From assembly GCA_029820295.1 (NCBI GenBank), contig JALGVA010000042.1:1-34193 (forward strand): a stretch of DNA of 34,193 nucleotides, read 5' to 3'. The first letter of the stretch is position 1; the number at the start of each line of letters is the position of its first letter. Shown here one piece after another: positions 24,969-32,861 of the stretch. The notes under the pieces were generated by a model. The model did no database searches. It was not told the origin of the DNA and saw nothing but the letters and a program-made list of their open reading frames with translations. The translations under genes and the position numbers were made by a program. This stretch comes from Candidatus Zipacnadia bacterium. GTDB taxonomy: Bacteria > Armatimonadota > Zipacnadia > Zipacnadales > UBA5352.

Positions 24969-25793
24969 ATGATCAAGTCCATCAGCTTCTGGTCGTTCCC
25001 GGACGGGATGACCATTCGCGAGCGCATGACGATGGCGAAGCAGTACGGCTTCGAGGCGATCGAGCTGACCCTGGAGGCCGAGGGCGAGATCACCGAGGCC
25101 AGCAGCGCGGCCGACATGGCGCAGTTCGTGGACATGGCGGGCGAGATCGGGCTCAAGCTGCCCACCTTCGCCACCGGCCTGGCGTGGCAGTGGCCCGCGT
25201 GCGGCCCCGACCCGGAGGTCACCGCGCGGGGCATCGACATCGTGAAGAAGTCGCTCGAGCTGGCCGCCGCTGTGGGGGCGAAGACCGCGCTGTGCGTGCC
25301 CTGCACGGTCACCGCCGACTACCCCTACGACCGGGCCTACGCCGACTGCGTCGAGACCTTCACCGCGCTGGCGGATGATGCGGCCGCCGCGCAGGTCCAC
25401 ATCGGCCTGGAGTACGTGTGGAACAAGTTCCTGCTCAGCCCGCTGGAGTTCGCCCGGATCATCGACGAGATCGGCAGCGAGTGGGTGCAGGCCTACTTCG
25501 ACGTGGGCAACGTAGTCCCCAACGGCTTCCCCGACCAGTGGATCCGCATCCTGGGCGACCGCATCAAGGCCGTGCACTTCAAGGACTTCCGCGAGAGCAT
25601 CGGCACCGGGACGTTCGACGGCTTCGTGGACCTGCTCGAGGGCGACGTGCCCTGGGGGCCGGTCATGGACGCGCTCGGCGAGATCGGCTATGACGGCGCG
25701 GTGACCGCCGAGATGATGCCGCCCTACCCCTACCATCCCGAGCGCCTGATCGAGGCGACCAGCCGGTCGATGGACGCCATCCTCGGTCGCTGA
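24969..25793 (+). CDS. Sugar phosphate isomerase/epimerase family (AP-endonuclease-2 TIM barrel)
   Basis: A 274-aa TIM-barrel protein of the xylose-isomerase-like superfamily. The expected metal-binding residues are all present: Glu148 (GLEYVWN), Asp178 (YFDVGN), His203 (VHFKD) and Glu248 (TAEMMPP). The start ATG at 24969 has GGAGGGA immediately upstream. Known: the family includes tagatose/psicose epimerases, hydroxypyruvate isomerase and inosose dehydratase, so sequence alone does not fix the substrate. It is the first gene of a three-gene operon with a DUF4177-like protein and a Gfo/Idh/MocA oxidoreductase, a pairing common in inositol and unusual-sugar catabolism. Inference: it isomerises or epimerises a ketose or keto-inositol that the oxidoreductase makes or uses. 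Confidence 0.85.
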   Translation: MIKSISFWSFPDGMTIRERMTMAKQYGFEAIELTLEAEGEITEASSAADMAQFVDMAGEIGLKLPTFATGLAWQWPACGPDPEVTARGIDIVKKSLELAAAVGAKTALCVPCTVTADYPYDRAYADCVETFTALADDAAAAQVHIGLEYVWNKFLLSPLEFARIIDEIGSEWVQAYFDVGNVVPNGFPDQWIRILGDRIKAVHFKDFRESIGTGTFDGFVDLLEGDVPWGPVMDALGEIGYDGAVTAEMMPPYPYHPERLIEATSRSMDAILGR

Positions 25794-25817
25794 GCCGCCC
25801 GGAGGGAGGAGACGCAC

Positions 25818-25997
25818 ATGCACAGGTGGGAGTACCGCATCCTGCACATGCCCACCACGAGCCTCTCGGTCCTCAACGAGCGCGTCAACAACGACGCGCG
25901 CGAGGGCTGGGAGCCGTTCATGATGTCGGGCAACGACTTCGTCAACATCATCATGCGCCGGCCGATCGAGCAGGGAGAGGTCAAGGAGCAGAACTGA
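25818..25997 (+). CDS. Small DUF4177-like protein
   Basis: A 59-aa ORF starting at ATG 25818 with GGAGGGAGGA ending 7 nt upstream and stopping at TGA 25995-25997. The product starts MHRWEYRIL, continues LNERVNNDAREGWEPF and then reads FVNIIMRRP. This is the WEYKV ... LNxxGxxGWE ... hxxKRP pattern of DUF4177 proteins. No signal peptide or membrane segment. It lies 24 nt after the isomerase and 104 nt before the oxidoreductase, all in the same direction. Function is unknown for the family. The strong ribosome-binding site and family match make it a real gene despite its size. Confidence 0.8.
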   Translation: MHRWEYRILHMPTTSLSVLNERVNNDAREGWEPFMMSGNDFVNIIMRRPIEQGEVKEQN

Positions 25998-26101
25998 CCG
26001 GCGCGACCGCCTCACAACCACGGGCGCCGCCTTCGAGCGGGTGGCGCCCGACCGCCATTTGCGCGGCCCCCGCGGCGGCGCCCGGCCACTGGAGGATCGA
26101 C

Positions 26102-27118
26102 ATGGACAGGCTGCTGATCGGACTCATTGGCGCAGGGAACATGGGCAAGGCGCTCGCGCGCGGCGTGGCTGCATGTGACGGGGGGCGCATCGTGGCGGTC
26201 GCCGATCCGGCCGGGGACGCCGCGCAGGCGGCGGCGGAGGAGATCGCAGGTGAGGGCGGGAGCATCGACGCCTACACCAACGTGGCCGAGATGCTGGCGC
26301 GCGAGGACATCGCGGCGGCCATCGTGGCCGCGCCCAACTACCTGCACCCGACGCTCACCCGCCAGGCCGCCGAGGCGGGCAAGCACGTGTTCTGCGAGAA
26401 GCCCATGGCGCTGAACGTGGCCGACGCGCGCGCGATGATCGCGGCGTGCGAGGCGGCGGGCGTGAAGCTGATGATCGGCCAGGTGCTGCGCTACAACGCG
26501 CCCTACGTGTGGATGATCGACCAGATCCGCGGCGGCGACTACGGCGAGCCCTTCGGCATGCAGGTCACGCGTATCGCCGGGCCGTGGGGCGGGGTCTACG
26601 GGCAGACCTGGCGGATGAAGAAGGAGCTGTCGGGCGGGCCGCTGTTCGAGGTCAACGCGCACGAGATCGACTTCATGCGCCAGGTGCTGGGCGAGGCGCA
26701 GACGGTCTACGCGTCGATGGACAACTACGTCAACCCGGACGCCGATTACGAGGACTTCGTGCACGTGGTCATCAACTTCGCGGGCGGCGGGCGCGGCGCG
26801 CTGCTGGCCGGCCACGCCTCGCACCTGGGCAGCTACGACGGCAAGATCTTCTGCACCAACGGCACCTTGCTGTTCGACAACAAGACCGGCAACGTGACCT
26901 GCAAGGTCGGCGACGATGAGCCGCAGACCATCCCGTACGGCGACACCGGTCGGGGCTACGAGCGCGGCGTGGACCGTGAGGTGCGCGAGTTCATCGAGGC
27001 GGTGCTCGATGACGCCGAGGTGACCATCCCGGGCATCGAGGGCCTGCGCAACACGGAGATTGCGCAGGCGGCGCAGATCTCGGCGGCCTCGAACCGCGTG
27101 GTGGAGCTGCCGTTGTAG
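26102..27118 (+). CDS. Gfo/Idh/MocA family oxidoreductase
   Basis: A 338-aa NAD(P)-dependent dehydrogenase. The Rossmann motif is GLIGAGNMG (7-15) and the family's catalytic EKP is in CEKPMAL (Glu99, Lys100, Pro101). GGPLFEVNAHEIDFMRQ supplies the conserved His of the C-terminal sheet domain. Start ATG at 26102 with GGAGG upstream; an open frame continues to 25826 but overlaps the small DUF4177-like gene and lacks a better start. Known: members oxidise or reduce sugars, inositols and their acids. It is the last gene of the isomerase operon. Its stop codon is followed by a short heptad tract and a large nested hairpin. Substrate undetermined. Confidence 0.9.
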   Translation: MDRLLIGLIGAGNMGKALARGVAACDGGRIVAVADPAGDAAQAAAEEIAGEGGSIDAYTNVAEMLAREDIAAAIVAAPNYLHPTLTRQAAEAGKHVFCEKPMALNVADARAMIAACEAAGVKLMIGQVLRYNAPYVWMIDQIRGGDYGEPFGMQVTRIAGPWGGVYGQTWRMKKELSGGPLFEVNAHEIDFMRQVLGEAQTVYASMDNYVNPDADYEDFVHVVINFAGGGRGALLAGHASHLGSYDGKIFCTNGTLLFDNKTGNVTCKVGDDEPQTIPYGDTGRGYERGVDREVREFIEAVLDDAEVTIPGIEGLRNTEIAQAAQISAASNRVVELPL

Positions 27119-27122
27119 CGGC

Positions 27123-27143
27123 CAGCTATCAGCTACCAGCAGA
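27123..27143. repeat. Three-unit heptad tract after oxidoreductase stop
   Basis: CAGCTAT, CAGCTAC, CAGCAGA run in 7-bp phase starting 4 nt after the stop codon at 27116-27118. Short and degenerate, but of the same unit length and placement as the tracts at 10301-10370 and 12459-12493. Confidence 0.5.
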
Positions 27144-27214
27144 CGGCGACGGCCTCCTACCCCCCGGCGTCCTCGCCGGGGGGTGGCCCGAAGGGCCCCA
27201 CAGTCGTCGCCGTC
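27142..27214. terminator. Nested hairpin between convergent genes
   Basis: The outer stem GACGGCGAC (27142-27150) pairs with GTCGCCGTC (27206-27214). Inside are a 10-bp perfect stem CCCCCCGGCG/CGCCGGGGGG (27160-27169 and 27174-27183, TCCT loop) and a 5-bp stem GGCCC-GAA-GGGCC (27185-27197). A further small stem GGAGG/CCTCC lies at 27215-27228, just before the convergent histidine kinase ends at 27230. Likely a bidirectional transcription end, although no U-tract is present. Confidence 0.65.
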
Positions 27215-27229
27215 GGAGGGCCGCCTCCC

Positions 27230-29374
27230 CTACCACCCACCGCCCGGCAGCGACAGACGCACGCGCGTGTACTCGCCGGCGGCACAGTCGATCTCCCATG
27301 CCCCGCCGATCACCGCCATCATCGTGCTGTGCAGCGCGATGCCGTGGCCCGCGTCCGCCGCCTGCACGTCGCCGCACCCCACGCCATCGTCGGTCACGGT
27401 CAACGCCAGGGCCTCGCCGTCGCTCAGCTCGATGGTCAGCATCAGCGGGCGCTCGGGATCGTCGCCGCGCCCGTGTCTGGCCGCGTTGCGCACCGCCTCG
27501 CGCGCGGCGTAGAGCACCACTTCGGCGCTCACCTCCGGCAGCGCCCGCGCCCGCTCCTCGGCCTCGGGGTCGATCACCCACTCGATACCGTCGAAGCTAT
27601 CGGCGAACTCGTCCTCGATCACCCGGCGCAGTGTGCCCATCAGCCCGAGCCGACTTAGCTCCGCGGTGTCTGAGAGCGGGATCTCGCGGAGCAGGTCGGA
27701 AACCCGGGCGTGCACGTCCGCGAGCTGAGTGACGATCTCCTCGTCGGCCGCGCCCTCGGAGAGGCTGAGCGACAGCATAGCCGCGTGCAGGCGCGGCAGC
27801 ACCTCATCGTGCAGCACCCGGCGGGTGCGGCGATCGACCACCTGGTCCTCGGCGAGGCGCCGGCGTTGCAGGGCCATCAGACGCTGGGACATGCGCGCCA
27901 CACCGAGGGTGTCGATGAGCCGCTCGCCCACCGCCCGCGCGATCTCCATCTCCTCCTGCGTGTACAACCCGCCGCCGGCCTTCTCGCCCAGCAGCAGCAG
28001 GCCGATGAGCCCGCGCTCGCTCCACAGCGGCAGCGCAACGATTGCGCCGCCATGCTGCTGAGGCTCGACCGGCAGCGAGATCTGCGCCGGCGAGTCCGCA
28101 CGCGCGATGGTGTCGGAAAGATCATCCGGTGGCTGGGCGCCCGCGGGCCAGGCGAGTGGCGGATCGACGAGCTGGGCCAGCGGCCCGGCCGCCACCAGGT
28201 AGGCGACGCGCGCGCCCAGCACCTCGCCGCACAGGGCCTCGAAGGGCGCGGCGGCGTCGGCCTGCGCCTCGCCGTCGTGCACCAGGGCATCATATACGCG
28301 CGCGCTCGCGACGAAGGGACGCAGGCGGCCGATGTAGCGGTCGCGCTCGAGGTAGCTCGACCAGTTGAGCAGCGCCAGGAAGACGGTGATCAGCAGCGTG
28401 GCCAGCATCAGGCCGTAGAAGGGCGTGTTCCACACCGCGGCACTCCAGCCCGTGACCAGCGAGTACGCCGCCGCCAGCAGGATCGCGGCGTACCACTGAC
28501 GCTTGAGCCCGCCGCGCGGCAGGCTCTTGCCGGTGAAGATCTCGTAGGAGACCACCGCTTGGCCCAGGAAGACGATGGCGAGCATGATAAGCGCGGTGAT
28601 GGCCACGTCGGCCCAGACGATGGGCGGCGCGGCATCCAGCAGCGGCACGCCCAGCGCCTCGGCCCAGTGCAGCGAGGTGGTCAGCACGCCCATGGGCGCG
28701 TCCAGCGCCACCGCCAACATCACGCCGCCGACCATGATGCCCACGACCAGCCACGCGACCGAGGTGGCCGCCAGCCAGCCGCGGGCGCGCCGCCGCGCCA
28801 GCCCGACCATGGGCCGCGCCGACGGCGCCGGGTGCCACAGAGCGTCGAGCGAGAGGGCGAAGCACAACACCACCAGCAGCGGATAGCCGACCGCGAGCAA
28901 GGGCACGCCACCGATCGCCGGCTCGGCGAAGGGACGATTCGCGCTCGCGGCCTCGGTCTCCCACGGATAGCGCATGGCGAGACTCGACAGCCACAACACC
29001 GCGAGGCCCAAGGCGAGCACGATGGCCAGCCACGAGACGTGCCGTCGGCGCAGCGTCCGCGGGTCCTCGTCCCAGAAGCCCGCGTGCCAGAGCATCCCCG
29101 CATACCACGCCACCGGCACCAGCGTGCCCAGGAACCACCCCAAAGGCCACTGCAGTTGCAGCGCCACCATGACCTGGCCCAGGCCGCGCCACGCCACGAT
29201 CGCCTGGAGCATGAAGAAGACGCTGCCCCCCAGCAGCACCAGGCCGGCGATGAGCGCGCCGCCGGTGCGCCGCTCGGAGTTGATCAGGATGGTCAGCCCG
29301 AGCCACAGCATCAGGATGACGTTGACCAGTGAGATGGTGAGCAGGCCCGCCTCAACGTAGCCCGGCTCGGTCAT
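27230..29374 (-). CDS. NarL-type sensor histidine kinase with membrane region and GAF domain
   Basis: A 714-aa sensor kinase. The N-terminal ~380 residues contain about eight hydrophobic helices, followed by a GAF-like segment (about 385-510). The HisKA_3-type box RRVLHDEVLPRLHAAM holds phospho-acceptor His522. The ATPase domain follows, with N-box EAVRNAARHG (Asn630), TDDGVGCG and GHGIALHS. The ATG at 29374 overlaps the TGA of the regulator gene (ATGA) and has AGGAGGGGGA just upstream, giving translational coupling; the 52-residue longer frame upstream lies inside the regulator gene and is rejected. It phosphorylates the regulator encoded immediately upstream. The stimulus is unknown. The many-helix sensor suggests a membrane or small-molecule signal rather than a large periplasmic ligand domain. 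Confidence 0.9.
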   Translation of the reverse strand: MTEPGYVEAGLLTISLVNVILMLWLGLTILINSERRTGGALIAGLVLLGGSVFFMLQAIVAWRGLGQVMVALQLQWPLGWFLGTLVPVAWYAGMLWHAGFWDEDPRTLRRRHVSWLAIVLALGLAVLWLSSLAMRYPWETEAASANRPFAEPAIGGVPLLAVGYPLLVVLCFALSLDALWHPAPSARPMVGLARRRARGWLAATSVAWLVVGIMVGGVMLAVALDAPMGVLTTSLHWAEALGVPLLDAAPPIVWADVAITALIMLAIVFLGQAVVSYEIFTGKSLPRGGLKRQWYAAILLAAAYSLVTGWSAAVWNTPFYGLMLATLLITVFLALLNWSSYLERDRYIGRLRPFVASARVYDALVHDGEAQADAAAPFEALCGEVLGARVAYLVAAGPLAQLVDPPLAWPAGAQPPDDLSDTIARADSPAQISLPVEPQQHGGAIVALPLWSERGLIGLLLLGEKAGGGLYTQEEMEIARAVGERLIDTLGVARMSQRLMALQRRRLAEDQVVDRRTRRVLHDEVLPRLHAAMLSLSLSEGAADEEIVTQLADVHARVSDLLREIPLSDTAELSRLGLMGTLRRVIEDEFADSFDGIEWVIDPEAEERARALPEVSAEVVLYAAREAVRNAARHGRGDDPERPLMLTIELSDGEALALTVTDDGVGCGDVQAADAGHGIALHSTMMAVIGGAWEIDCAAGEYTRVRLSLPGGGW

Positions 29375-30117
29375 GGCTCCCCCTCCTGCCACGGCACCCA
29401 GTCGCCGCGCTCGTCCATCGCGTGGCACGCGCCGTCGTCGTCCCAGGCGAGGATGCGTCCGGCCTGCGCGATCAGCGCCGCGCGCGTGCGTGCGACCTTC
29501 TCGTCGGTCGCGGTCTCCGACAGCCCCCACGCGGCGTAGATGCGCCCGTTGGTGCGGCTGATGGTGCGCTTGTCGCGGAAACCCATCCTGGCGGCAATCT
29601 GCTCGTTGGTCATGCCGCGCGCGAGCATGCGCACCACCGCCTGCTCGTTGGGCTCGAGCAGCGCCATGGGCGACTGATCGTCCTTGGTGCGCACCTCCTG
29701 CACCCGCCGCTCGATCTCCGGCTCGATGAAGCTCCTGCCCTCGACCGCGTCGCGCAGCAGGGGCACGATCAGCTCGGGCAGCAGGTAGCTGGACTTGCGC
29801 ACGTAGGCGTAGTGGCTGAGGATGCCCGAGCGGCGGAAGGCGCGGTAGTAAGCGTCATCGTCCTGGATGGAGTAGAAGACTACGGGCTGGCGGGGGAACT
29901 CGCGGCGGATCGCCACCGCGGCCTCGATGCCGTTCATCTCGCCCGCGAGCTGCACGTCCATGAGCACCGCGTCGGGCTCGTGCGCCAGGCACAGCTCCAG
30001 CGCCTCCTCGCCCGAGTCGCAGCCCCCGACCACCTGCACCTCGCCGGTGGCCGCCAGCCCGCTCTCCAGCGCCGGGCGCAGCTTCGCGTTGTCCTCGACG
30101 ACCAGCACCTTCAGCAT
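29371..30117 (-). CDS. NarL/FixJ-type response regulator
   Basis: A 248-aa regulator. The receiver domain (3-125) has the acidic residue in VVEDN (Asp9), phospho-acceptor Asp54 (VLMDVQL), Ser83 in place of Thr, and Lys108 (VRKSS). A LuxR-type helix-turn-helix spans about 153-200 (LLEPNEQAVVRMLARGMTNE...RTISRTNGRIY). The C-terminal 45 residues extend past the usual NarL end. The ATG at 30117 has GGAGGTG 7 nt upstream; earlier in-frame starts lack a ribosome-binding site. It overlaps its kinase gene by 4 bp. Upstream lies a 12-bp direct repeat (30185-30239) shared with the divergent radical SAM gene, a candidate binding site. Confidence 0.9.
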   Translation of the reverse strand: MLKVLVVEDNAKLRPALESGLAATGEVQVVGGCDSGEEALELCLAHEPDAVLMDVQLAGEMNGIEAAVAIRREFPRQPVVFYSIQDDDAYYRAFRRSGILSHYAYVRKSSYLLPELIVPLLRDAVEGRSFIEPEIERRVQEVRTKDDQSPMALLEPNEQAVVRMLARGMTNEQIAARMGFRDKRTISRTNGRIYAAWGLSETATDEKVARTRAALIAQAGRILAWDDDGACHAMDERGDWVPWQEGEP

Positions 30118-30184
30118 CGTCGCACCTCCGGGCGCGCGCCGGCACACGCGCCAAGGATGCCCCTGAAGGGCCGATGCGGTCAAG

Positions 30185-30239
30185 CACCCGAGTGCGTACA
30201 CCTGCGCACGCGCGCCTCTTTGTGCGCCACCCGAGTGCG
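30185..30239. promoter_or_regulatory. 12-bp direct repeat in divergent regulatory region
   Basis: CACCCGAGTGCG occurs exactly at 30185-30196 and 30228-30239, 43 bp apart (about four helical turns, same DNA face). Each copy is close to further GTGCG/CGCAC pieces. It lies between the response regulator (start 30117, minus) and radical SAM gene (start 30330, plus). Inference: an operator, perhaps for the adjacent regulator. Confidence 0.55.
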
Positions 30240-30329
30240 CAACAGGGCGGACTCAGGCCGTCGCCTCAGGATGCCTCCGGCGAGACAATGAGGGCGTACG
30301 ATGCGAGTTGGCGTGAGGAGGCGACGGCC

Positions 30330-31736
30330 ATGAAGGTCAAGATGATCCTGCCCGCGCTGACCGAGGCGAAGAGCCCGTTCTTCCGCCCGGTCAAGTACTC
30401 CATGTTCCCGCCGCTGGGCCTGGCGACGCTGGCGGCGTACCTGCCTCCCGATGACGAGGTGACCATCCAGGACGAACACGTGGAGACGCTGGACCTGAGC
30501 GATGAGCCCGACGTGGTGGTGATCCAGGTGTACATCACCTCGGCGTACCGCGCGTACGCGATCGCGGACCACTACCGCGCGCGCGGCGCCCATGTGTGCC
30601 TGGGCGGGGTGCATGTGACCTCGCTGCCGGACGAGGCCGCCGCGCACGCCGACACCATTTTCCTGGGACCGGGCGAGGACACCTGGCCGGCCTTCCTGCG
30701 CGACTTCCGCGCCGGGCGGCCGGGGCGCGTGTACCGGTCGCGCGAGCGCACGCTCATCGGCGCGCCGACGCCGCGCCGCGAGCTGCTCAAGCGCAACCTC
30801 TATCTGGTGCCCAACTCGATCGTGGTCTCGCGCGGCTGCCCGCACGCCTGCGACTTCTGCTACAAGACCTCGTTCTTCGCCGGCGGACGGTCATTCTACA
30901 CGCGCGCGGTGGACGAGGCGCTCGCCGAGATCGAGAGCCTGCCCGGGCGGCACCTCTACTTCCTGGACGACAACCTGTTCGGCGACCCGCGCTTCGCCGG
31001 CGCGCTCATGGACGGGATGCGCGGCATGGGCCGCGTGTGGTCGGCAGGCGGGACGGTGCAGGCGGCGCTCGATCCCCGCCTGATGGACAGGGCCGCGGCG
31101 GCGGGGATGCGCAGCCTCTTCATCGGCTTCGAGACGCTGAGCGAGGACAACCTGCGGGCGCAGAACAAGCATCACAACCTGCACCGCAGCTACGCTGAGG
31201 CGATCGCGCGCCTGCACGACCTCGGCGCGATGGTCAACGCCAGTTTCGTCTTCGGCATGGACGGCGACGACGAGGGAGTGTTCGGGCGCACGGTCAGTTG
31301 GGCGATCGAGCAGGGCGTCGAGACCGCGACCTTCCACATCCTCACGCCCTACCCGGGCACGCCGCTGCACGCGCGCATGGCCGCGCAGGGGCGCATCACA
31401 ACGAGCGACTGGGACCTCTACGATACCCGGCACGCGGTCTTCGAACCCGCGGGCATGAGCACCGAGACGCTCGAGGCGGGCTACTGGGGCGCGTATCGCG
31501 ACTTCTACCGCTGGGGGTCGATCCTGCGCTCGGCGGCGGCCAAGCCGGAGCTGTCGGCGCAACTGCGGCACGTGGCCTATACGGGCGCGTGGAAGAAGGC
31601 GGAGCCGCTGTGGGACGCCATCATCCGCGCGCGCCTGCTCGGTGTGGTCGTGCCGCTGATGGAGCGGGTGATGGGTGCGGGGCGGCGGGCGGTGCGGACG
31701 CTGGAGGCGCCGGCGGCGGAGATGAGTCGGGCGTAA
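30330..31736 (+). CDS. B12-binding-type radical SAM protein
   Basis: A 468-aa radical SAM enzyme of the cobalamin-binding class. The N-terminal ~135 residues form a Rossmann-like B12-binding domain (MKVKMILPAL...FPPLGLATLAAYLP...CLGGVHVTSLPDEA), without an obvious D-x-H-x-x-G motif, as is usual for this class. The cluster motif is C-x3-C-x2-C (Cys170, 174, 177) in SRGCPHACDFCYKT. Later blocks are FLDDNLFGD, FIGFETLSEDNL and FHILTPYPGTPL, similar to hopanoid/BchE-like subgroups. The ATG at 30330 has GAGGAGG about 8 nt upstream; the frame to 30174 has no better start. Known: the class does methylations, cyclisations and other radical reactions. Substrate not determinable here. It is divergent from the two-component system. 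Confidence 0.85.
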   Translation: MKVKMILPALTEAKSPFFRPVKYSMFPPLGLATLAAYLPPDDEVTIQDEHVETLDLSDEPDVVVIQVYITSAYRAYAIADHYRARGAHVCLGGVHVTSLPDEAAAHADTIFLGPGEDTWPAFLRDFRAGRPGRVYRSRERTLIGAPTPRRELLKRNLYLVPNSIVVSRGCPHACDFCYKTSFFAGGRSFYTRAVDEALAEIESLPGRHLYFLDDNLFGDPRFAGALMDGMRGMGRVWSAGGTVQAALDPRLMDRAAAAGMRSLFIGFETLSEDNLRAQNKHHNLHRSYAEAIARLHDLGAMVNASFVFGMDGDDEGVFGRTVSWAIEQGVETATFHILTPYPGTPLHARMAAQGRITTSDWDLYDTRHAVFEPAGMSTETLEAGYWGAYRDFYRWGSILRSAAAKPELSAQLRHVAYTGAWKKAEPLWDAIIRARLLGVVVPLMERVMGAGRRAVRTLEAPAAEMSRA

Positions 31737-31795
31737 GGGCGCCGCAAGACGCCGTTGCCGTTCCTGGAGAGACGGGAGCCCGTTCCCGCCCGTGT

Positions 31796-31876
31796 CGTTG
31801 TCGTTCCGTGGCCCCGGCGTCCTCGCCCGGACACCGTTGGCGTCACGCGCGCGAGAACGGCGGGCCGGTCAGGCGA
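31796..31876. repeat. Dispersed intergenic repeat, copy 3
   Basis: 31796-31841 matches 1694-1739 in inverted orientation (39 of 46), and 31859-31876 matches 10102-10119 directly (17 of 18). The enclosing gap 31737-32001 also has an 8-bp hairpin GCGACTGC-TGT-GCAGTCGC at 31905-31923. It contains no gene I can support. Confidence 0.5.
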
Positions 31877-32001
31877 CTGCGCGCCGCACCGCGCACTCCT
31901 CGCCGCGACTGCTGTGCAGTCGCCGCTCGGAGCGAGGGGACGCTGCCACTGCGCCATCGCCTGCAGGGCAACTCGGCCCGCATCGCGAACCTTCGGACGC
32001 G

Positions 32002-32766
32002 ATGGATCGCGATCAGCTCCGCCAACTCATGGAGGCCGTGCGCTCGGGCGAGCTGCACCCGGAGGAGGCGGTCGAGCGCCTGCGCGCGCTGCCCTTCGAG
32101 GACCTGGGCTTCGCCAAGGTCGATCACCACCGCGCCCTGCGCCGTGGCTTCCCCGAGACCGTGCTCGCCGAGGGCAAGACCCCGGAGCAGGTCGCGCGCA
32201 TCCTGCGGTCGCTGTCGGAGCGCTCGGAGCTGGTGATCGCGACGCGCGCCGCGCAGGAGCACTTCGCGGCGGCGCGCGCGGAGATCCCCACCGCGGAGTA
32301 CCACGAGCAGGCGCGCATCATCCGCATCGGGCCGATCCCCGAGCCGCCGTCGGATCGCTCCCCCGTGGCGGTCGTCACCGCCGGCACCTCCGACATCCCC
32401 GTCGCCGAGGAGGCCGCGGTGGTCGCCGAGCTGGCGGCCTGCCCGGTCGAGCGCATCTGGGACGTGGGCGTGGCGGGCATCCACCGGCTGCTCGAGCACC
32501 GCGAGCAGCTCACGCGCGCGGGGGCCATCGTGGTGGTCGCGGGGATGGAGGGCGCGCTGGCGAGCGTCGTGGGCGGGCTGGTGGACGTGCCGGTGATCGC
32601 GGTGCCGACCAGCGTGGGCTACGGCGCGGCCTTCGAGGGCCTGGCGGCGCTGCTGGGGATGCTCAACTCGTGCGCCTCGGGTGTGGTGGTCGTCAACATC
32701 GACAACGGCTTCGGGGCAGGGCGCTTCGCGGCCATGATCTGCCGTCGCACATCAGCGGCGGAGTAG
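32002..32766 (+). CDS. larB: LarB, nickel-pincer cofactor biosynthesis (P2CMN synthase)
   Basis: A 254-aa PurE-like protein. The N-terminus MDRDQLRQLMEAVRSGEL leads to FEDLGFAKVDHHRALRRGFPE, a strong LarB block. AGTSDIPVAEEAAV (127-140), PTSVGYGAAFEG and MLNSCASG (Cys224) are further family motifs; the last holds the cysteine position implicated in Lactobacillus LarB. Reaction: carboxylation of nicotinate adenine dinucleotide with phosphoanhydride hydrolysis, giving the dicarboxylate precursor of the nickel-pincer nucleotide. The ATG at 32002 was chosen from family length and start; no strong ribosome-binding site is visible, and an open frame back to 31792 runs through intergenic repeat sequence. 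LarC, LarE and the racemase LarA are not in the window. Confidence 0.9.
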   Translation: MDRDQLRQLMEAVRSGELHPEEAVERLRALPFEDLGFAKVDHHRALRRGFPETVLAEGKTPEQVARILRSLSERSELVIATRAAQEHFAAARAEIPTAEYHEQARIIRIGPIPEPPSDRSPVAVVTAGTSDIPVAEEAAVVAELAACPVERIWDVGVAGIHRLLEHREQLTRAGAIVVVAGMEGALASVVGGLVDVPVIAVPTSVGYGAAFEGLAALLGMLNSCASGVVVVNIDNGFGAGRFAAMICRRTSAAE

Positions 32767-32861
32767 CGGCGAAGGCGACGCGTCACACGGAAGACGATGG
32801 ATCCCGCGCGCCGTGCACGAGGGGCCGGTGCTGCGAACGGCGTCCGGCACCCGCCGCACCA

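Noticed and set aside
25826-26101. 92-residue N-terminal extension of the oxidoreductase
   Set aside because: It overlaps the DUF4177-like gene in another frame, and the Rossmann fold begins right after the ATG at 26102.
31792-32001. 70-residue N-terminal extension of LarB
   Set aside because: The extension lies in the dispersed repeat region, and the family start matches the ATG at 32002.
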